Assembly: GCF_022669155.1 (NCBI RefSeq)
Contig: NZ_JALBVB010000050.1
Coordinates: 56,318 to 103,159 of the forward strand
Direction of reading: 5' to 3'
DNA from: Kineococcus sp. TRM81007
Lineage (GTDB): Bacteria > Actinomycetota > Actinomycetes > Actinomycetales > Kineococcaceae
Length of the DNA: 46,842 nt
Part shown: in pieces, positions 16,424 to 23,744 of the stretch
Numbering within the stretch: the stretch's first letter is position 1
Layout of the letters: each line of letters opens with the position of its first letter
Program-made: the position numbers and the translations under genes
The notes under the pieces: model-generated
The model's database searches: none
Told to the model about the DNA's origin: nothing
Seen by the model: only the letters and a program-made list of their open reading frames with translations

Positions 16424-17103
16424 GCCCCGGCACCGACCTTGGGCCGGGCCGCCGGCCGGGGGGTGCAGTCCTCACCGATGATCGGCGCCATGGTGCAGGT
16501 GTAGGACTGCGACTCGTCGGAGACGCACCAGATGATCTCCTGGTCGTAGCTGCCGGAGACCGGGTTGTACATGACGGCCTGCGCGTCGGGTTCACCGCAG
16601 TAGTTCGTCGAGCACGAGGAGGCGCCGCAGCAGTCGTAGTAGGCGATGAGGTACGTCTTGCCGGTGGTGGGCTCGGTGCAGCACCCCACCCAGAACTCCG
16701 CGCCCGGCTTGCTGCCGGGGGCGCAGGTGGTCACCCCCCCGCCCGTGCAGGAGGAGCACGGGCGGCCGTCCATGTTGCACCAGCGCCAGTACTCGCACTC
16801 GGCGGGGTTGCCGCCGTCGTAGACGGGCAGCAGGGGCTCGGTGCCCGGTGCGGCCGGTGCCCCCGGTGCCGCCTGCGCGGACCGGGTGACGGGCAGCGCA
16901 CCGATCATCGCCACCCCCGTCAGGCCCATCGTCCAGGCGCCCAGCTTGCCCAGGGCCGAGCGGCGCGAGACGCGCTCGGACAACCGCCGGGCCACCCTGC
17001 TGGTGCGGGTGCCGCCCTGGCCCGCCAGCCAGTCCGCCTGCTCCTGCACGGTCCTCTCGTCGACGGCGAACTTCTTCTCGTGGGTCTCGTCGGGGTCTCG
17101 CAC
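16420..17103 (-). CDS. mauA: TTQ amine dehydrogenase small subunit (MauA)
   Basis: A 227-residue precursor of the catalytic beta subunit carrying the tryptophan tryptophylquinone (TTQ) cofactor. A long Tat leader (VSRRSALGKLGAW, ending near AQAAP at 80) is typical of MauA. Aligned by eye with Paracoccus MauA, Trp 138 and Trp 192 match TTQ-forming Trp57 and Trp108. Asp 112 (CNMDG) matches Asp32, Asp 157 (YYDCCG) matches Asp76, and Thr 204 (YTCTMAPIIG) matches Thr122. The mature part has 14 Cys against 12 in Paracoccus; the extras are the second Cys of GCC and the one in GEDC. The GTG start at 17103 follows AGAGGAG. It is downstream of mauE and mauD and overlaps the mauF-like gene. Confidence 0.93.
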   Translation of the reverse strand: MRDPDETHEKKFAVDERTVQEQADWLAGQGGTRTSRVARRLSERVSRRSALGKLGAWTMGLTGVAMIGALPVTRSAQAAPGAPAAPGTEPLLPVYDGGNPAECEYWRWCNMDGRPCSSCTGGGVTTCAPGSKPGAEFWVGCCTEPTTGKTYLIAYYDCCGASSCSTNYCGEPDAQAVMYNPVSGSYDQEIIWCVSDESQSYTCTMAPIIGEDCTPRPAARPKVGAGA

Positions 17104-17161
17104 GGTTCTCCTCTCATCGGTCCTGCCGCTGGTCCCCGCGGGAGCGCGGGTGTCGCCGGGT

Positions 17162-17770
17162 TCAGCCGGCGAGCTCCACCCGGGCGTCGCGGTGCAGGTG
17201 CTGCACGGAGGGGGTGCCGGTCTCCAGGGCGTTGAGCAGGCTCTCCACCTGCTGCAGGTGGTTGCACAGGCCCTTGGCCCGGATGACTCCGTGCTCGTCG
17301 AGGACGACGCCGTAGGGGGTGGTGCCCACCTGGTAGGCGACGCCCACGTCGCGGGCGTCGACGTAGCTGAGCTCGTCGGAGATCCTCCCGGCGGCGAGGA
17401 ACGCGGCGTGCTCCTCGGGCGTGCCGTCGGAGACCATGACGACCTCCAGGTCCCGCTCGGCCCGCGCCAGGGCGCGGATCCCCGGCAGCAGGCTCTTGCA
17501 GGTCGAGCAGTTGGGCCCGGTGAACATCAGCAGCTGCGACTTGCCGCGGTGACCGCCGACGCTCACGGTGCGGCCGAGGTGGTCGGTCAGCCCGCTGAAC
17601 GCCGGGCCGGTCTCCTCGACCTTCGGGCCGGAGTCCATCATCCGGGCGCCGAGCGGCCCCAGGCGAACCTGCACCCGGCCGACCTCGCGGGCCAGCGCGA
17701 GCACCATCAGCAGCAGCCCGGTCACCGCCAGGGTCAGCACGCCGGTCATCACGAGCAGGAACGTGGTCAT
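17162..17770 (-). CDS. mauD: MauD-like membrane-anchored thioredoxin-fold protein
   Basis: A 202-residue protein with one N-terminal membrane helix (about 3-28) and an external thioredoxin-like domain. The redox motif is CSTC (Cys 88, Cys 91) in TGPNCSTCKSLLPG. In known mau clusters MauD and MauE are needed for export and disulfide formation of the cysteine-rich MauA subunit; with seven possible disulfides in this MauA such help is to be expected. The ATG at 17770 has GAGGAAG upstream; the longer reading to 18142 is only a shadow of mauE. It lies between mauE and mauA, the usual E-D-A order. Confidence 0.9.
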   Translation of the reverse strand: MTTFLLVMTGVLTLAVTGLLLMVLALAREVGRVQVRLGPLGARMMDSGPKVEETGPAFSGLTDHLGRTVSVGGHRGKSQLLMFTGPNCSTCKSLLPGIRALARAERDLEVVMVSDGTPEEHAAFLAAGRISDELSYVDARDVGVAYQVGTTPYGVVLDEHGVIRAKGLCNHLQQVESLLNALETGTPSVQHLHRDARVELAG

Positions 17771-17831
17771 CGGGGTCTTCCTCGTCTCGTCGCGCCCGCC
17801 GAACGGGCCGGGGAGTGGGGTTTCGGGAACC

Positions 17832-18422
17832 TCAGCGGGCGGTGCGGGCCAGGGCGGCGCGGTAGCGCACCGACGCGTCGGCGAGGTGGGTGTCCGCACG
17901 GGTGGGCCGGCGGTCCACGACGCGGGCGACGCGGGCCACCACCAGCGCCAGCAGCAGGACCACCACCGCCAGGCACGCGCCCTGGAACCTGTCGGCCGCC
18001 GCGGGGGCGGTGGGGGCTGCCAGCAGCAGAGCCGCGGAGGCCGCTGCGAGGGCAGCGGCGCGCAGGGCGTGCCACGGGCCGATGCGAGCCACCTCACCGG
18101 CGGGCGGGTCCGTGAAACCGAAGCAACCGCAGTCGATGTCACGACGCCCGCGGGCGAGGTTCACGACCAGCCCGGCGGTGAACGCCGCGAACAGGGCGGT
18201 GGCGGCCGCCGCGGCCGCCGGGGCGGCGACGCCGGCGACGAGGGCCGTTCCGGCGAGCACCTCTGCGACGGGCACGACGCGCGCCACGGGGCGGGTGAGG
18301 GCGCCCGGCAGGACGCGGAAACCCCGCACGACGCGCGAGAAGGCCCGCGGTGCGAGGAGTTTCGGGGTTCCGGCGAGGACGAGCACCAACCCCACGAAGG
18401 CGCTCACAGCGCTCCAGGCCAC
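17832..18422 (-). CDS. mauE: MauE-like DoxX-type membrane protein
   Basis: A 196-residue protein with four to six membrane helices and the MauE/DoxX-type redox motif CGCFG (Cys 98, Cys 100) in RDIDCGCFGF. MauE is thought to supply oxidising or reducing equivalents to MauD during MADH assembly. I chose the GTG at 18422 because AGAGGAGGG stands 6-7 bases before it and because the TetR-type palindrome (18439-18454) then falls just upstream. A GTG at 18470 would place the operator inside the gene. It is the first gene of the mau operon, divergent from the TetR regulator. The C-terminal 60 residues form one more helix and a basic tail. Confidence 0.88.
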   Translation of the reverse strand: MAWSAVSAFVGLVLVLAGTPKLLAPRAFSRVVRGFRVLPGALTRPVARVVPVAEVLAGTALVAGVAAPAAAAAATALFAAFTAGLVVNLARGRRDIDCGCFGFTDPPAGEVARIGPWHALRAAALAAASAALLLAAPTAPAAADRFQGACLAVVVLLLALVVARVARVVDRRPTRADTHLADASVRYRAALARTAR

Positions 18423-18438
18423 GGCTGCCCTCCTCTTC

Positions 18439-18454
18439 TTGAGCGATCGCTCAA
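18439..18454. promoter_or_regulatory. TetR-type operator of the mau operon
   Basis: TTGAGCGATCGCTCAA is a perfect 16-bp palindrome of the form often bound by TetR repressors. It lies immediately before the mauE Shine-Dalgarno and faces the divergent TetR gene, so binding should block mau transcription. Confidence 0.8.
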
Positions 18455-18509
18455 CACGCGGAACTCTCACGGCCCGGGGTTTCCCGACAGTGTCCCGTGT
18501 GTAAGGCCT

Positions 18510-18537
18510 GTGTTAACACCCGGAGCCGTCGTAGGAT
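18510..18537 (+). promoter_or_regulatory. Leaderless promoter of the mau-linked tetR
   Basis: A TAGGAT -10 hexamer (18532-18537) lies exactly 6 bases before GTG 18544, placing transcription start at or beside the start codon. A perfect GTGTTAACAC palindrome (18510-18519) covers the -35 area and may be an autoregulatory site. Confidence 0.55.
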
Positions 18538-18543
18538 CCGGTG

Positions 18544-19200
18544 GTGCCCCGCGCGGTGGACCGGCAGCAGCGCCGTGACGAGTTCGTCGACGCGTTCCTG
18601 GCGATCGTCGCCGACGGCGGTCTCGAGGCGGCGACCTCCCGCGCGGTGGCTGCGCGCGTGGGGGTTTCGGTCGGGGCGCTGTGGCACTACTTCGGCACCT
18701 TCGACGAGCTCCTCGCCGAGGCCGCCCAGCGGGTCAGCCGCCGGGCGGGGCAGCGGCGCGACGCCCGGGTGGCGGGCAGGCGCGGCCTCACCGCTCTGCA
18801 GGTCCTGCTGGAGGAGTTCTTCCCCCTCGATAGGACCACGCAGGACGAGGCGAGGGTCCTCATCGCCTTCTGGGGGCGCGTCGCCCACCACGAGCACCTG
18901 CGCGACGTCTACGAGGCGGACTCCGACGAGTGGTTCGGGTGCGTGCGCAGGTGCCTGCGCGAAGCCGTGGAGGACGGCGAGCTCGTGGCCTCCGCCCCCG
19001 TCGACGAGCTCACCGCCGTGGTGTGGCACCTGGGCGTCGCCGGCCAGACGGACTCCGTGGTGTTCCACCCGGACGCGGACCCCGTCCAGCGCCTGCGGGT
19101 CGTGCGGACCGTCCTGGCCCCCCACCGTCCGGGCCCGGGTCCCGCCGGCGGAGCCCTCACCCGTGCCGCCCGCCCGCGCGGGCCCCGTTCCACGCGGTGA
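18544..19200 (+). CDS. TetR-family regulator, probable repressor of the mau operon
   Basis: A 218-residue TetR-type regulator. The N-terminal helix-turn-helix is clear (AATSRAVAARVGVSVGALWHYF), and the rest is the all-helical ligand and dimer domain. It is divergent from mauE with a perfect 16-bp palindrome between them, which makes control of the mau operon very likely; an amine or its aldehyde is the natural guess for the inducer. GTG codons at 18541 and 18544 are both possible; I chose 18544 for its spacing from TAGGAT. The last 44 bases overlap the end of the convergent ABC transporter gene. The Gly/Pro/Arg-rich C-terminal tail is unusual and may be disordered. Confidence 0.88.
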   Translation: MPRAVDRQQRRDEFVDAFLAIVADGGLEAATSRAVAARVGVSVGALWHYFGTFDELLAEAAQRVSRRAGQRRDARVAGRRGLTALQVLLEEFFPLDRTTQDEARVLIAFWGRVAHHEHLRDVYEADSDEWFGCVRRCLREAVEDGELVASAPVDELTAVVWHLGVAGQTDSVVFHPDADPVQRLRVVRTVLAPHRPGPGPAGGALTRAARPRGPRSTR

Positions 19201-20905
19201 CACCGGCGGGACCGAACAGCCGCGCGGTGGGCCCGTCGCGCCCCAGCAGTTCCGCGGGGGTCCCCGTCTCGGCGACCCTGCCACCGGCCAGGCACCAGAC
19301 CTGGTCGGCGCGCTCGACGAGCGCGCGGCGGTGGGTGACGACGACGGCGGTGCCGCGGTGGTCGGCCAGGACGCGGTCCACCACGTCGGCGGCGGCGGCG
19401 TCCAGGTGGGCGTCGGCCTCGTCCAGCACGAGCAGCGGCGGGCGGCCCAGCGCGGCGCGGGCGATGACGACGCGGGCACGCTGCCCGGCGGACAGGCGGG
19501 AACCGCCCTCGCCGACGTCACCGTCCCAGCCGCCCGGCAGCTCGGCGGCCAGCGCGTCCAGGTCGCACAACCGCGCCACCCGCCGCAGTTCCGCGTCCTC
19601 GCAGCGCGGCAGCCGGTAGGTGACGTTGCGGCGCAGGCTGCCGCGCAGCGGCGGCAGGTCGGTCGCGGCCGTGCCGACGGCGCGGCGCACCGAGGCGGGG
19701 TCCACGTCGCGCAGGTCCTGGCCGTCGACGAGGACGGCGCCGGTGTCGGGGTCGGCGAGGCGGGCGAGCAGCGCCACGAGGGTGGACTTGCCGGCGCCGT
19801 TGGGGCCGACCACGGCTGTGAACACGCCGGGCGCGGCCCGCAGCGTGACGTCCCGCAGGGCGCCGCGAACGCCGATGCGTTCCAGGCGCACCTCCCCCGC
19901 GGTGACCTCCAGGTCGCGGGCACCGCGGGCGACGGGGAGCGTCGGCACGGCCAGGAACCGCAGCGCCGCCTCGCGCGCCACCCGGGCGCCGGTGGCGAGC
20001 TCGGCGACCCGGCCGAGGTCACGCAGGTGCCCGGCGAGCAGGCCGGCGACGGTGGTGGCGGCCACGACGCTGCCCGGTGTGGTGTCGCCGGCGCGCACCG
20101 CGAGCGCGCCGGCGCCCAGGGCGGCCACGGTCGCGAGGGCCGCGGTGGCCTCGGCGGTGCCGCGGGCGGCGCCGACCGCCGCGGCCCGGCCGGTGGCGGC
20201 GTCCACGGCCCGCTCCCCCAGGCGCCGCACGCGACGCTCCTCGCGCCGCTCCTGCCCGGCGGCCTGGACGACGGCGATGCGCCCCAGGCGCTCGGCGACC
20301 TCCCCGGTGAGCTTGGCCCGCCGGTCCCGGGCGGTGCGGGTGGCCGCCGTCAGGCGCGGCTGCACCCACCGCGTGCCGGCGGCCCCGACGAGCAGGACGG
20401 CGCCGACGGCGACGCCGAGGCGCCGGTCCAGCACGCACAGCGCCGCGGTGGACAGCACGACGACGCAGCCGCCGACGAGCAGGCGCGCCAGCCCCAGGCT
20501 GACCCAGCTGCGCAACGCGGACAGGTCGCCGACGAACCGCAGCAGCATGCCGCCGCGGCCCAGCCGGCCCACCTCGCGGGCCGGGACCCGCACGAGGTGG
20601 GCGAACAGGGCATCGCGCACGTGCAGGGCGTAGTCCTGCCCGAGACGCTCGGCGGTGACGCGCTCGGCGGCGCGCAGCACCCCGGCGGTCACCGCGCACA
20701 GCACCAGCCCGGCGAGGAGGACGAGCACGGCCGCGGGCCGCACGGGCACGGCGGCCTGGTGGACGAGCACGTCGAACGCCCGGCGCACCAGCAGGGCCGT
20801 CGAGATCGTGCACGCCGCCTGCCCGACGCCGACGGCGAGCAGTTGCGCGAACAGGCGCCGGCGGGCGCCGGTGACCAGCGGGGGCAGGACGGGGGTGCTG
20901 CTCAC
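19157..20905 (-). CDS. Half-size ABC transporter (permease-ATPase fusion)
   Basis: A 582-residue ABC exporter half with six membrane helices in about residues 15-300 and a nucleotide-binding domain after about 345. Walker A is GPNGAGKST, the signature is SRLSAGQRARV (SAGQ in place of the usual SGGQ), Walker B is LLVLDEAD and the switch His is VVVTHRR. It should work as a homodimer. The GTG at 20905 overlaps the stop of the P-loop gene upstream, so the two are coupled. The substrate is unknown. The 3' end overlaps the convergent tetR by 44 bases. Confidence 0.9.
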   Translation of the reverse strand: MSSTPVLPPLVTGARRRLFAQLLAVGVGQAACTISTALLVRRAFDVLVHQAAVPVRPAAVLVLLAGLVLCAVTAGVLRAAERVTAERLGQDYALHVRDALFAHLVRVPAREVGRLGRGGMLLRFVGDLSALRSWVSLGLARLLVGGCVVVLSTAALCVLDRRLGVAVGAVLLVGAAGTRWVQPRLTAATRTARDRRAKLTGEVAERLGRIAVVQAAGQERREERRVRRLGERAVDAATGRAAAVGAARGTAEATAALATVAALGAGALAVRAGDTTPGSVVAATTVAGLLAGHLRDLGRVAELATGARVAREAALRFLAVPTLPVARGARDLEVTAGEVRLERIGVRGALRDVTLRAAPGVFTAVVGPNGAGKSTLVALLARLADPDTGAVLVDGQDLRDVDPASVRRAVGTAATDLPPLRGSLRRNVTYRLPRCEDAELRRVARLCDLDALAAELPGGWDGDVGEGGSRLSAGQRARVVIARAALGRPPLLVLDEADAHLDAAAADVVDRVLADHRGTAVVVTHRRALVERADQVWCLAGGRVAETGTPAELLGRDGPTARLFGPAGVTAWNGARAGGRHG

Positions 20906-22056
20906 GCCGGGACCGGGAGGGACGCGGCCGCCGCCTCCGCGCGCTGGAGCGGGGCCGGGTTCCGGGCCGGGTCCGAGGCCGAGTCCGAGGCCGGGTCCGG
21001 CACCAGGTGCGGGACCAGGCGCGCGGCGGTCGCGAGCGCCTCGGCGGGGTCGGTGAGGTGCGCGAGGTCCCACACGGGCACGCCGGTGGCCACGCGCGCC
21101 TCGCGCACCGCGAGCGGGCTCGCGGTCAGCACCCCGGAGACGGCGAGCGGCGGCAGGGCGTGCCGGCGCATCCACTCCACGCCGGCCACGGCGCCGAGCG
21201 CGTCACCGGCGGCGAAGACGACGGCGCCGACGCGCTCGCGGAAGAGGGGGTCGGTCACCAGTCGGGCGGTCTCGTCCTGGAAGACGCCGTCGGCGATCTC
21301 CACGACGCCGAGGTCGCAGCCGGCGAGGGCGTCGGTGACCTCGGTGAACACGCGCAGCACCTCGGGGTGCCCGGCGCGGTAGGTGCTGGGCAGGCCGGCG
21401 TCGGTGAAGTCCACCACGGGCCGGGCCCCGGAGTCGGTGAGCAGCCACAGGTCCCCGCCGGCGCCGGTGCCGGTGGCCTTGGCGGCGCCGACGCGCAGGT
21501 CGGCGGCGGTCAGCCCGCGCACGAGCGCTGCCGCGGTGGTGGTCTTGCCGGAGTTCATGGACGCGCCGACGACGGCGATGAGCGGCGGCAGCGCGCCGGT
21601 GCCCGCCGGGCGCGGGGGCCGGTGCCCGCGCAGGTTCAGCACGTGCCCGCCGGCGTCGGCGAGCAGGCCCACCGGTTCCAGGGAGGTGGCCGGCTGCACG
21701 GAGGTGTGCGCGCACTGCACGCGGGCGGCGAGACCACCGGCGGCGACGAGTTCGCAGGGGCCGAGGTCGCTCGGGACGACGGCCTCGAACTGGTCGGGGG
21801 CGTAGCGGTGGCCGTAGGCGACGACGACCTCGTCGCCGGGGAACAGGACCGCGCGGCGGCCGTGCGGGCTCTCCAGGCGCTTGTGCTGGCCGACGGCGCT
21901 GACGCGGGCGAGGACGACGTCGCCGGGGAGCGGGCCGGTGTCGCCGACGACGCGGTGGGCGGCGGTGAGGTCGACGTGGCGGGTGCTGAACGCCCGCTTG
22001 GCGTGCAGCAGCCGCTCGGCGAGGGCGCCGGCGGGACGTTCGGTGAGAGCGGTCAC
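20902..22056 (-). CDS. P-loop NTPase resembling DUF1611/MobB-type proteins
   Basis: A 384-residue soluble protein with two parts. Residues 1-140 are a beta-rich region with no family I recognise. Residues 145-350 form a P-loop domain with Walker A GASMNSGKTTTAA, then DLGVVEIADGVFQDET and FAAGDALGAVAGVEWMRR. The fold looks like the dethiobiotin synthetase/MobB/DUF1611 group. The GTG at 22056 is preceded by AGGAGGA at good spacing. It is translationally coupled to the ABC half-transporter, so it may process or ligate whatever that exporter moves. Function is unknown. Confidence 0.75.
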   Translation of the reverse strand: MTALTERPAGALAERLLHAKRAFSTRHVDLTAAHRVVGDTGPLPGDVVLARVSAVGQHKRLESPHGRRAVLFPGDEVVVAYGHRYAPDQFEAVVPSDLGPCELVAAGGLAARVQCAHTSVQPATSLEPVGLLADAGGHVLNLRGHRPPRPAGTGALPPLIAVVGASMNSGKTTTAAALVRGLTAADLRVGAAKATGTGAGGDLWLLTDSGARPVVDFTDAGLPSTYRAGHPEVLRVFTEVTDALAGCDLGVVEIADGVFQDETARLVTDPLFRERVGAVVFAAGDALGAVAGVEWMRRHALPPLAVSGVLTASPLAVREARVATGVPVWDLAHLTDPAEALATAARLVPHLVPDPASDSASDPARNPAPLQRAEAAAASLPVPA

Positions 22057-22186
22057 GGGGTCCTCCTGGTGGGTGGGGGCCGGCGGTCCTGCCGGCACCG
22101 ACCACGTTGCCCGGGCCGCGTGAGAGGCCCGTGAGGCGCGGGTGAGGGCGTTCCCACGTTCCGCTCCCCGGGGGTTCACCCGTGGT

Positions 22187-22678
22187 TCAGCGGTGCGTCA
22201 CCCCGGCTCGGGGAGGGGTGGCGAGGTCCCGCGCGTAGCAGACGGACAGCGGTTCGCCCGCGTACGGGCCGAACCCCTCGATGCGCTCGTACCCCTCGCG
22301 CTCGTAGAAGCGCACCGCCTCGGGTTGCGCGGTGCCGGTCTCCAGCAGCAGGCGCGTGACGCGCAGGCCGGTGGCGGCGCGTTCCAGTTCGCGCAGCACG
22401 GCGGTGGCGACGCCGCTGCCGCGGTGCTCGGGGCGCACGTACATCCGCTTGACCTCGGCGGAACCCGGCGCGAGGGGGCGCAGGCCGCCGCAGGCGATCG
22501 CGGTCCCGCGCTCGTCGCGGGCGACGAGGAACACCGCGACGTCCGCGGCGGTGGGGGCGGTTCCGGGTTCGTGGTCGTCCGAGCCGTAGCGCGCGTCCAG
22601 CTCGGCGCGCTGCGCGGCGCGCAGGGCGGCGCCGTCCGGTGCGTCCCAGTCCTCCACGTCGATCCGCCAGCTCCCCAC
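22187..22678 (-). CDS. GNAT-family N-acetyltransferase
   Basis: A 163-residue GCN5-type acetyltransferase. Key elements are VKRMYVRPEHRGSGVATAVL (beta 4 and the acetyl-CoA loop) and AVRFYEREGYERIEGFGPY near the C-terminus. The GTG at 22678 follows GGAGGAG. It is divergent from a TetR gene with an operator-like inverted repeat in the 68-bp gap, so it is probably the regulated target. The substrate is unknown; some relatives act on small amines or antibiotics. Confidence 0.88.
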   Translation of the reverse strand: MGSWRIDVEDWDAPDGAALRAAQRAELDARYGSDDHEPGTAPTAADVAVFLVARDERGTAIACGGLRPLAPGSAEVKRMYVRPEHRGSGVATAVLRELERAATGLRVTRLLLETGTAQPEAVRFYEREGYERIEGFGPYAGEPLSVCYARDLATPPRAGVTHR

Positions 22679-22702
22679 GGGAACTCCTCCGCTCAGTCCG
22701 CT

Positions 22703-22718
22703 CGTAACGGTCGTTACG
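22703..22718. promoter_or_regulatory. TetR-type operator between acetyltransferase and tetR
   Basis: CGTAAC and GTTACG half-sites separated by four bases form an inverted repeat in the divergent intergenic region. It covers the -35 area of the tetR promoter and lies just upstream of the acetyltransferase ribosome-binding site. Confidence 0.65.
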
Positions 22719-22734
22719 GTAACACCCGTTCCGG

Positions 22735-22740
22735 TACGGT
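22735..22740 (+). promoter_or_regulatory. -10 hexamer of a leaderless tetR transcript
   Basis: TACGGT stands exactly 6 bases before GTG 22747, matching the TANNNT promoter of leaderless actinobacterial genes. Confidence 0.55.
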
Positions 22741-22746
22741 GGGCCG

Positions 22747-23331
22747 GTGCCCAGGCGACGCGACGTGGACTCCCAGCGCGAGATGCTCTCCGAGGCCGTG
22801 TGGTCGGTGCTGGCCGAGCAGGGCCTGGACGGGTTCACGGTGCGCGCCGTCGCCGAGCGGGCCGGTTGCACCACCGGCCTGGTCATGCACGCCTTCGCCG
22901 GCAAGCGCGAACTCCTCGTCCACGCCCGCCGCCTGCTGCACGAGCGCGCCGCCGCGGCCTTCGACGCCGCCGAGGCCTCGGCGGACGCGCCGGCGGAACG
23001 GCTGCGCGCCGTCCTGCGCCGGGCCGCCTGCCTGACGCCGGCCGAGCGCGACGGCGCCCGCGTGTGGGTGGCGTTCCTCGCCGCCGCGGCCGCCGACGAG
23101 GAACTGGCCCGCGTGCACCGGGAGAACAACCGCGCGTTCGTCCGCCGCGTCGAGCGGCTGCTGGGGCGGGTGGCCCCGGACCTGCCCCGGGCGCAGCGCG
23201 CGGTGCGCGCCCGCGGCCTGGTCGCGCTCGTCGAGGGCTTCAACGCGCTCGCGGCCGCGGACCCCACCACCTACCCCGCGCGCACGCAGGGGACGGCGAT
23301 CGACGACGCGGTGCGCGCCGCCGCGCTGTGA
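22747..23331 (+). CDS. TetR-family transcriptional regulator
   Basis: A 194-residue TetR-type regulator with helix-turn-helix FTVRAVAERAGCTTGLVMHAF and the conserved KRELL following it. The C-terminal domain resembles the BetI-like group, but the ligand is unknown. The GTG at 22747 lies 6 bases after a TACGGT hexamer and has no Shine-Dalgarno, so translation is probably leaderless. The CGTAAC/GTTACG inverted repeat upstream suggests it controls itself and the divergent acetyltransferase. Confidence 0.9.
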   Translation: MPRRRDVDSQREMLSEAVWSVLAEQGLDGFTVRAVAERAGCTTGLVMHAFAGKRELLVHARRLLHERAAAAFDAAEASADAPAERLRAVLRRAACLTPAERDGARVWVAFLAAAAADEELARVHRENNRAFVRRVERLLGRVAPDLPRAQRAVRARGLVALVEGFNALAAADPTTYPARTQGTAIDDAVRAAAL

Positions 23332-23411
23332 GGTGCGGCCCGGGTGCGCCATCGCCGGTGCGGAGGCAGGCTGGGCACGACCGCATCCGCGAAGCAGGAG
23401 GAGGAAGACAC

Positions 23412-23642
23412 GTGCAGATCCCCAAGGAGATGGTCCTCCAGCTCATCCGGGAGAAGTTCAACGACGACGGCAAGGCGCAGGAGGCCGACTCCCAGCTCCC
23501 GGGCCAGGTCGACACCGAGCAGCACTCCGGCCTGCTGGAGAAGTTCGGCATCAACCCCTCCGAGCTGATCGCCAAGTTCACCGGCGGTGGCGGTGGTGGG
23601 GGCGGCGGCCTGGGCGGCATCGCCGGCAAGATCGGCCTGTAG
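23412..23642 (+). CDS. Small conserved protein with a glycine-rich C-terminal tail
   Basis: A 76-residue soluble protein. The first 55 residues are charged and probably helical (PKEMVLQLIREKFNDDGKAQ, then GLLEKFGINPSELIAKF). After that come nine consecutive glycines and a short hydrophobic end. GTG 23412 is preceded by a strong AGGAGGA. Similar small proteins occur in actinobacteria, but I cannot name a function. It is followed at once by a strong terminator, so it is a monocistron and likely well expressed. Confidence 0.8.
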   Translation: MQIPKEMVLQLIREKFNDDGKAQEADSQLPGQVDTEQHSGLLEKFGINPSELIAKFTGGGGGGGGGLGGIAGKIGL

Positions 23643-23649
23643 CGGCACC

Positions 23650-23696
23650 GCGACCCCCGCACCCCGGCGCACGTCCGCCCGGGGTGCGGGGGTCGC
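23650..23696. terminator. Strong terminator hairpin
   Basis: Perfect 18-bp arms (23650-23667 and 23679-23696) around an 11-base loop follow the small glycine-tail gene by 8 bases. It also lies beyond the end of the convergent DUF2993 gene, so it may serve both strands. Confidence 0.85.
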
Positions 23697-23744
23697 GCCG
23701 TCCAGCCGGGCCCAGCCGGGTCCGGAAGGGCTCAGCCGGGTTGT

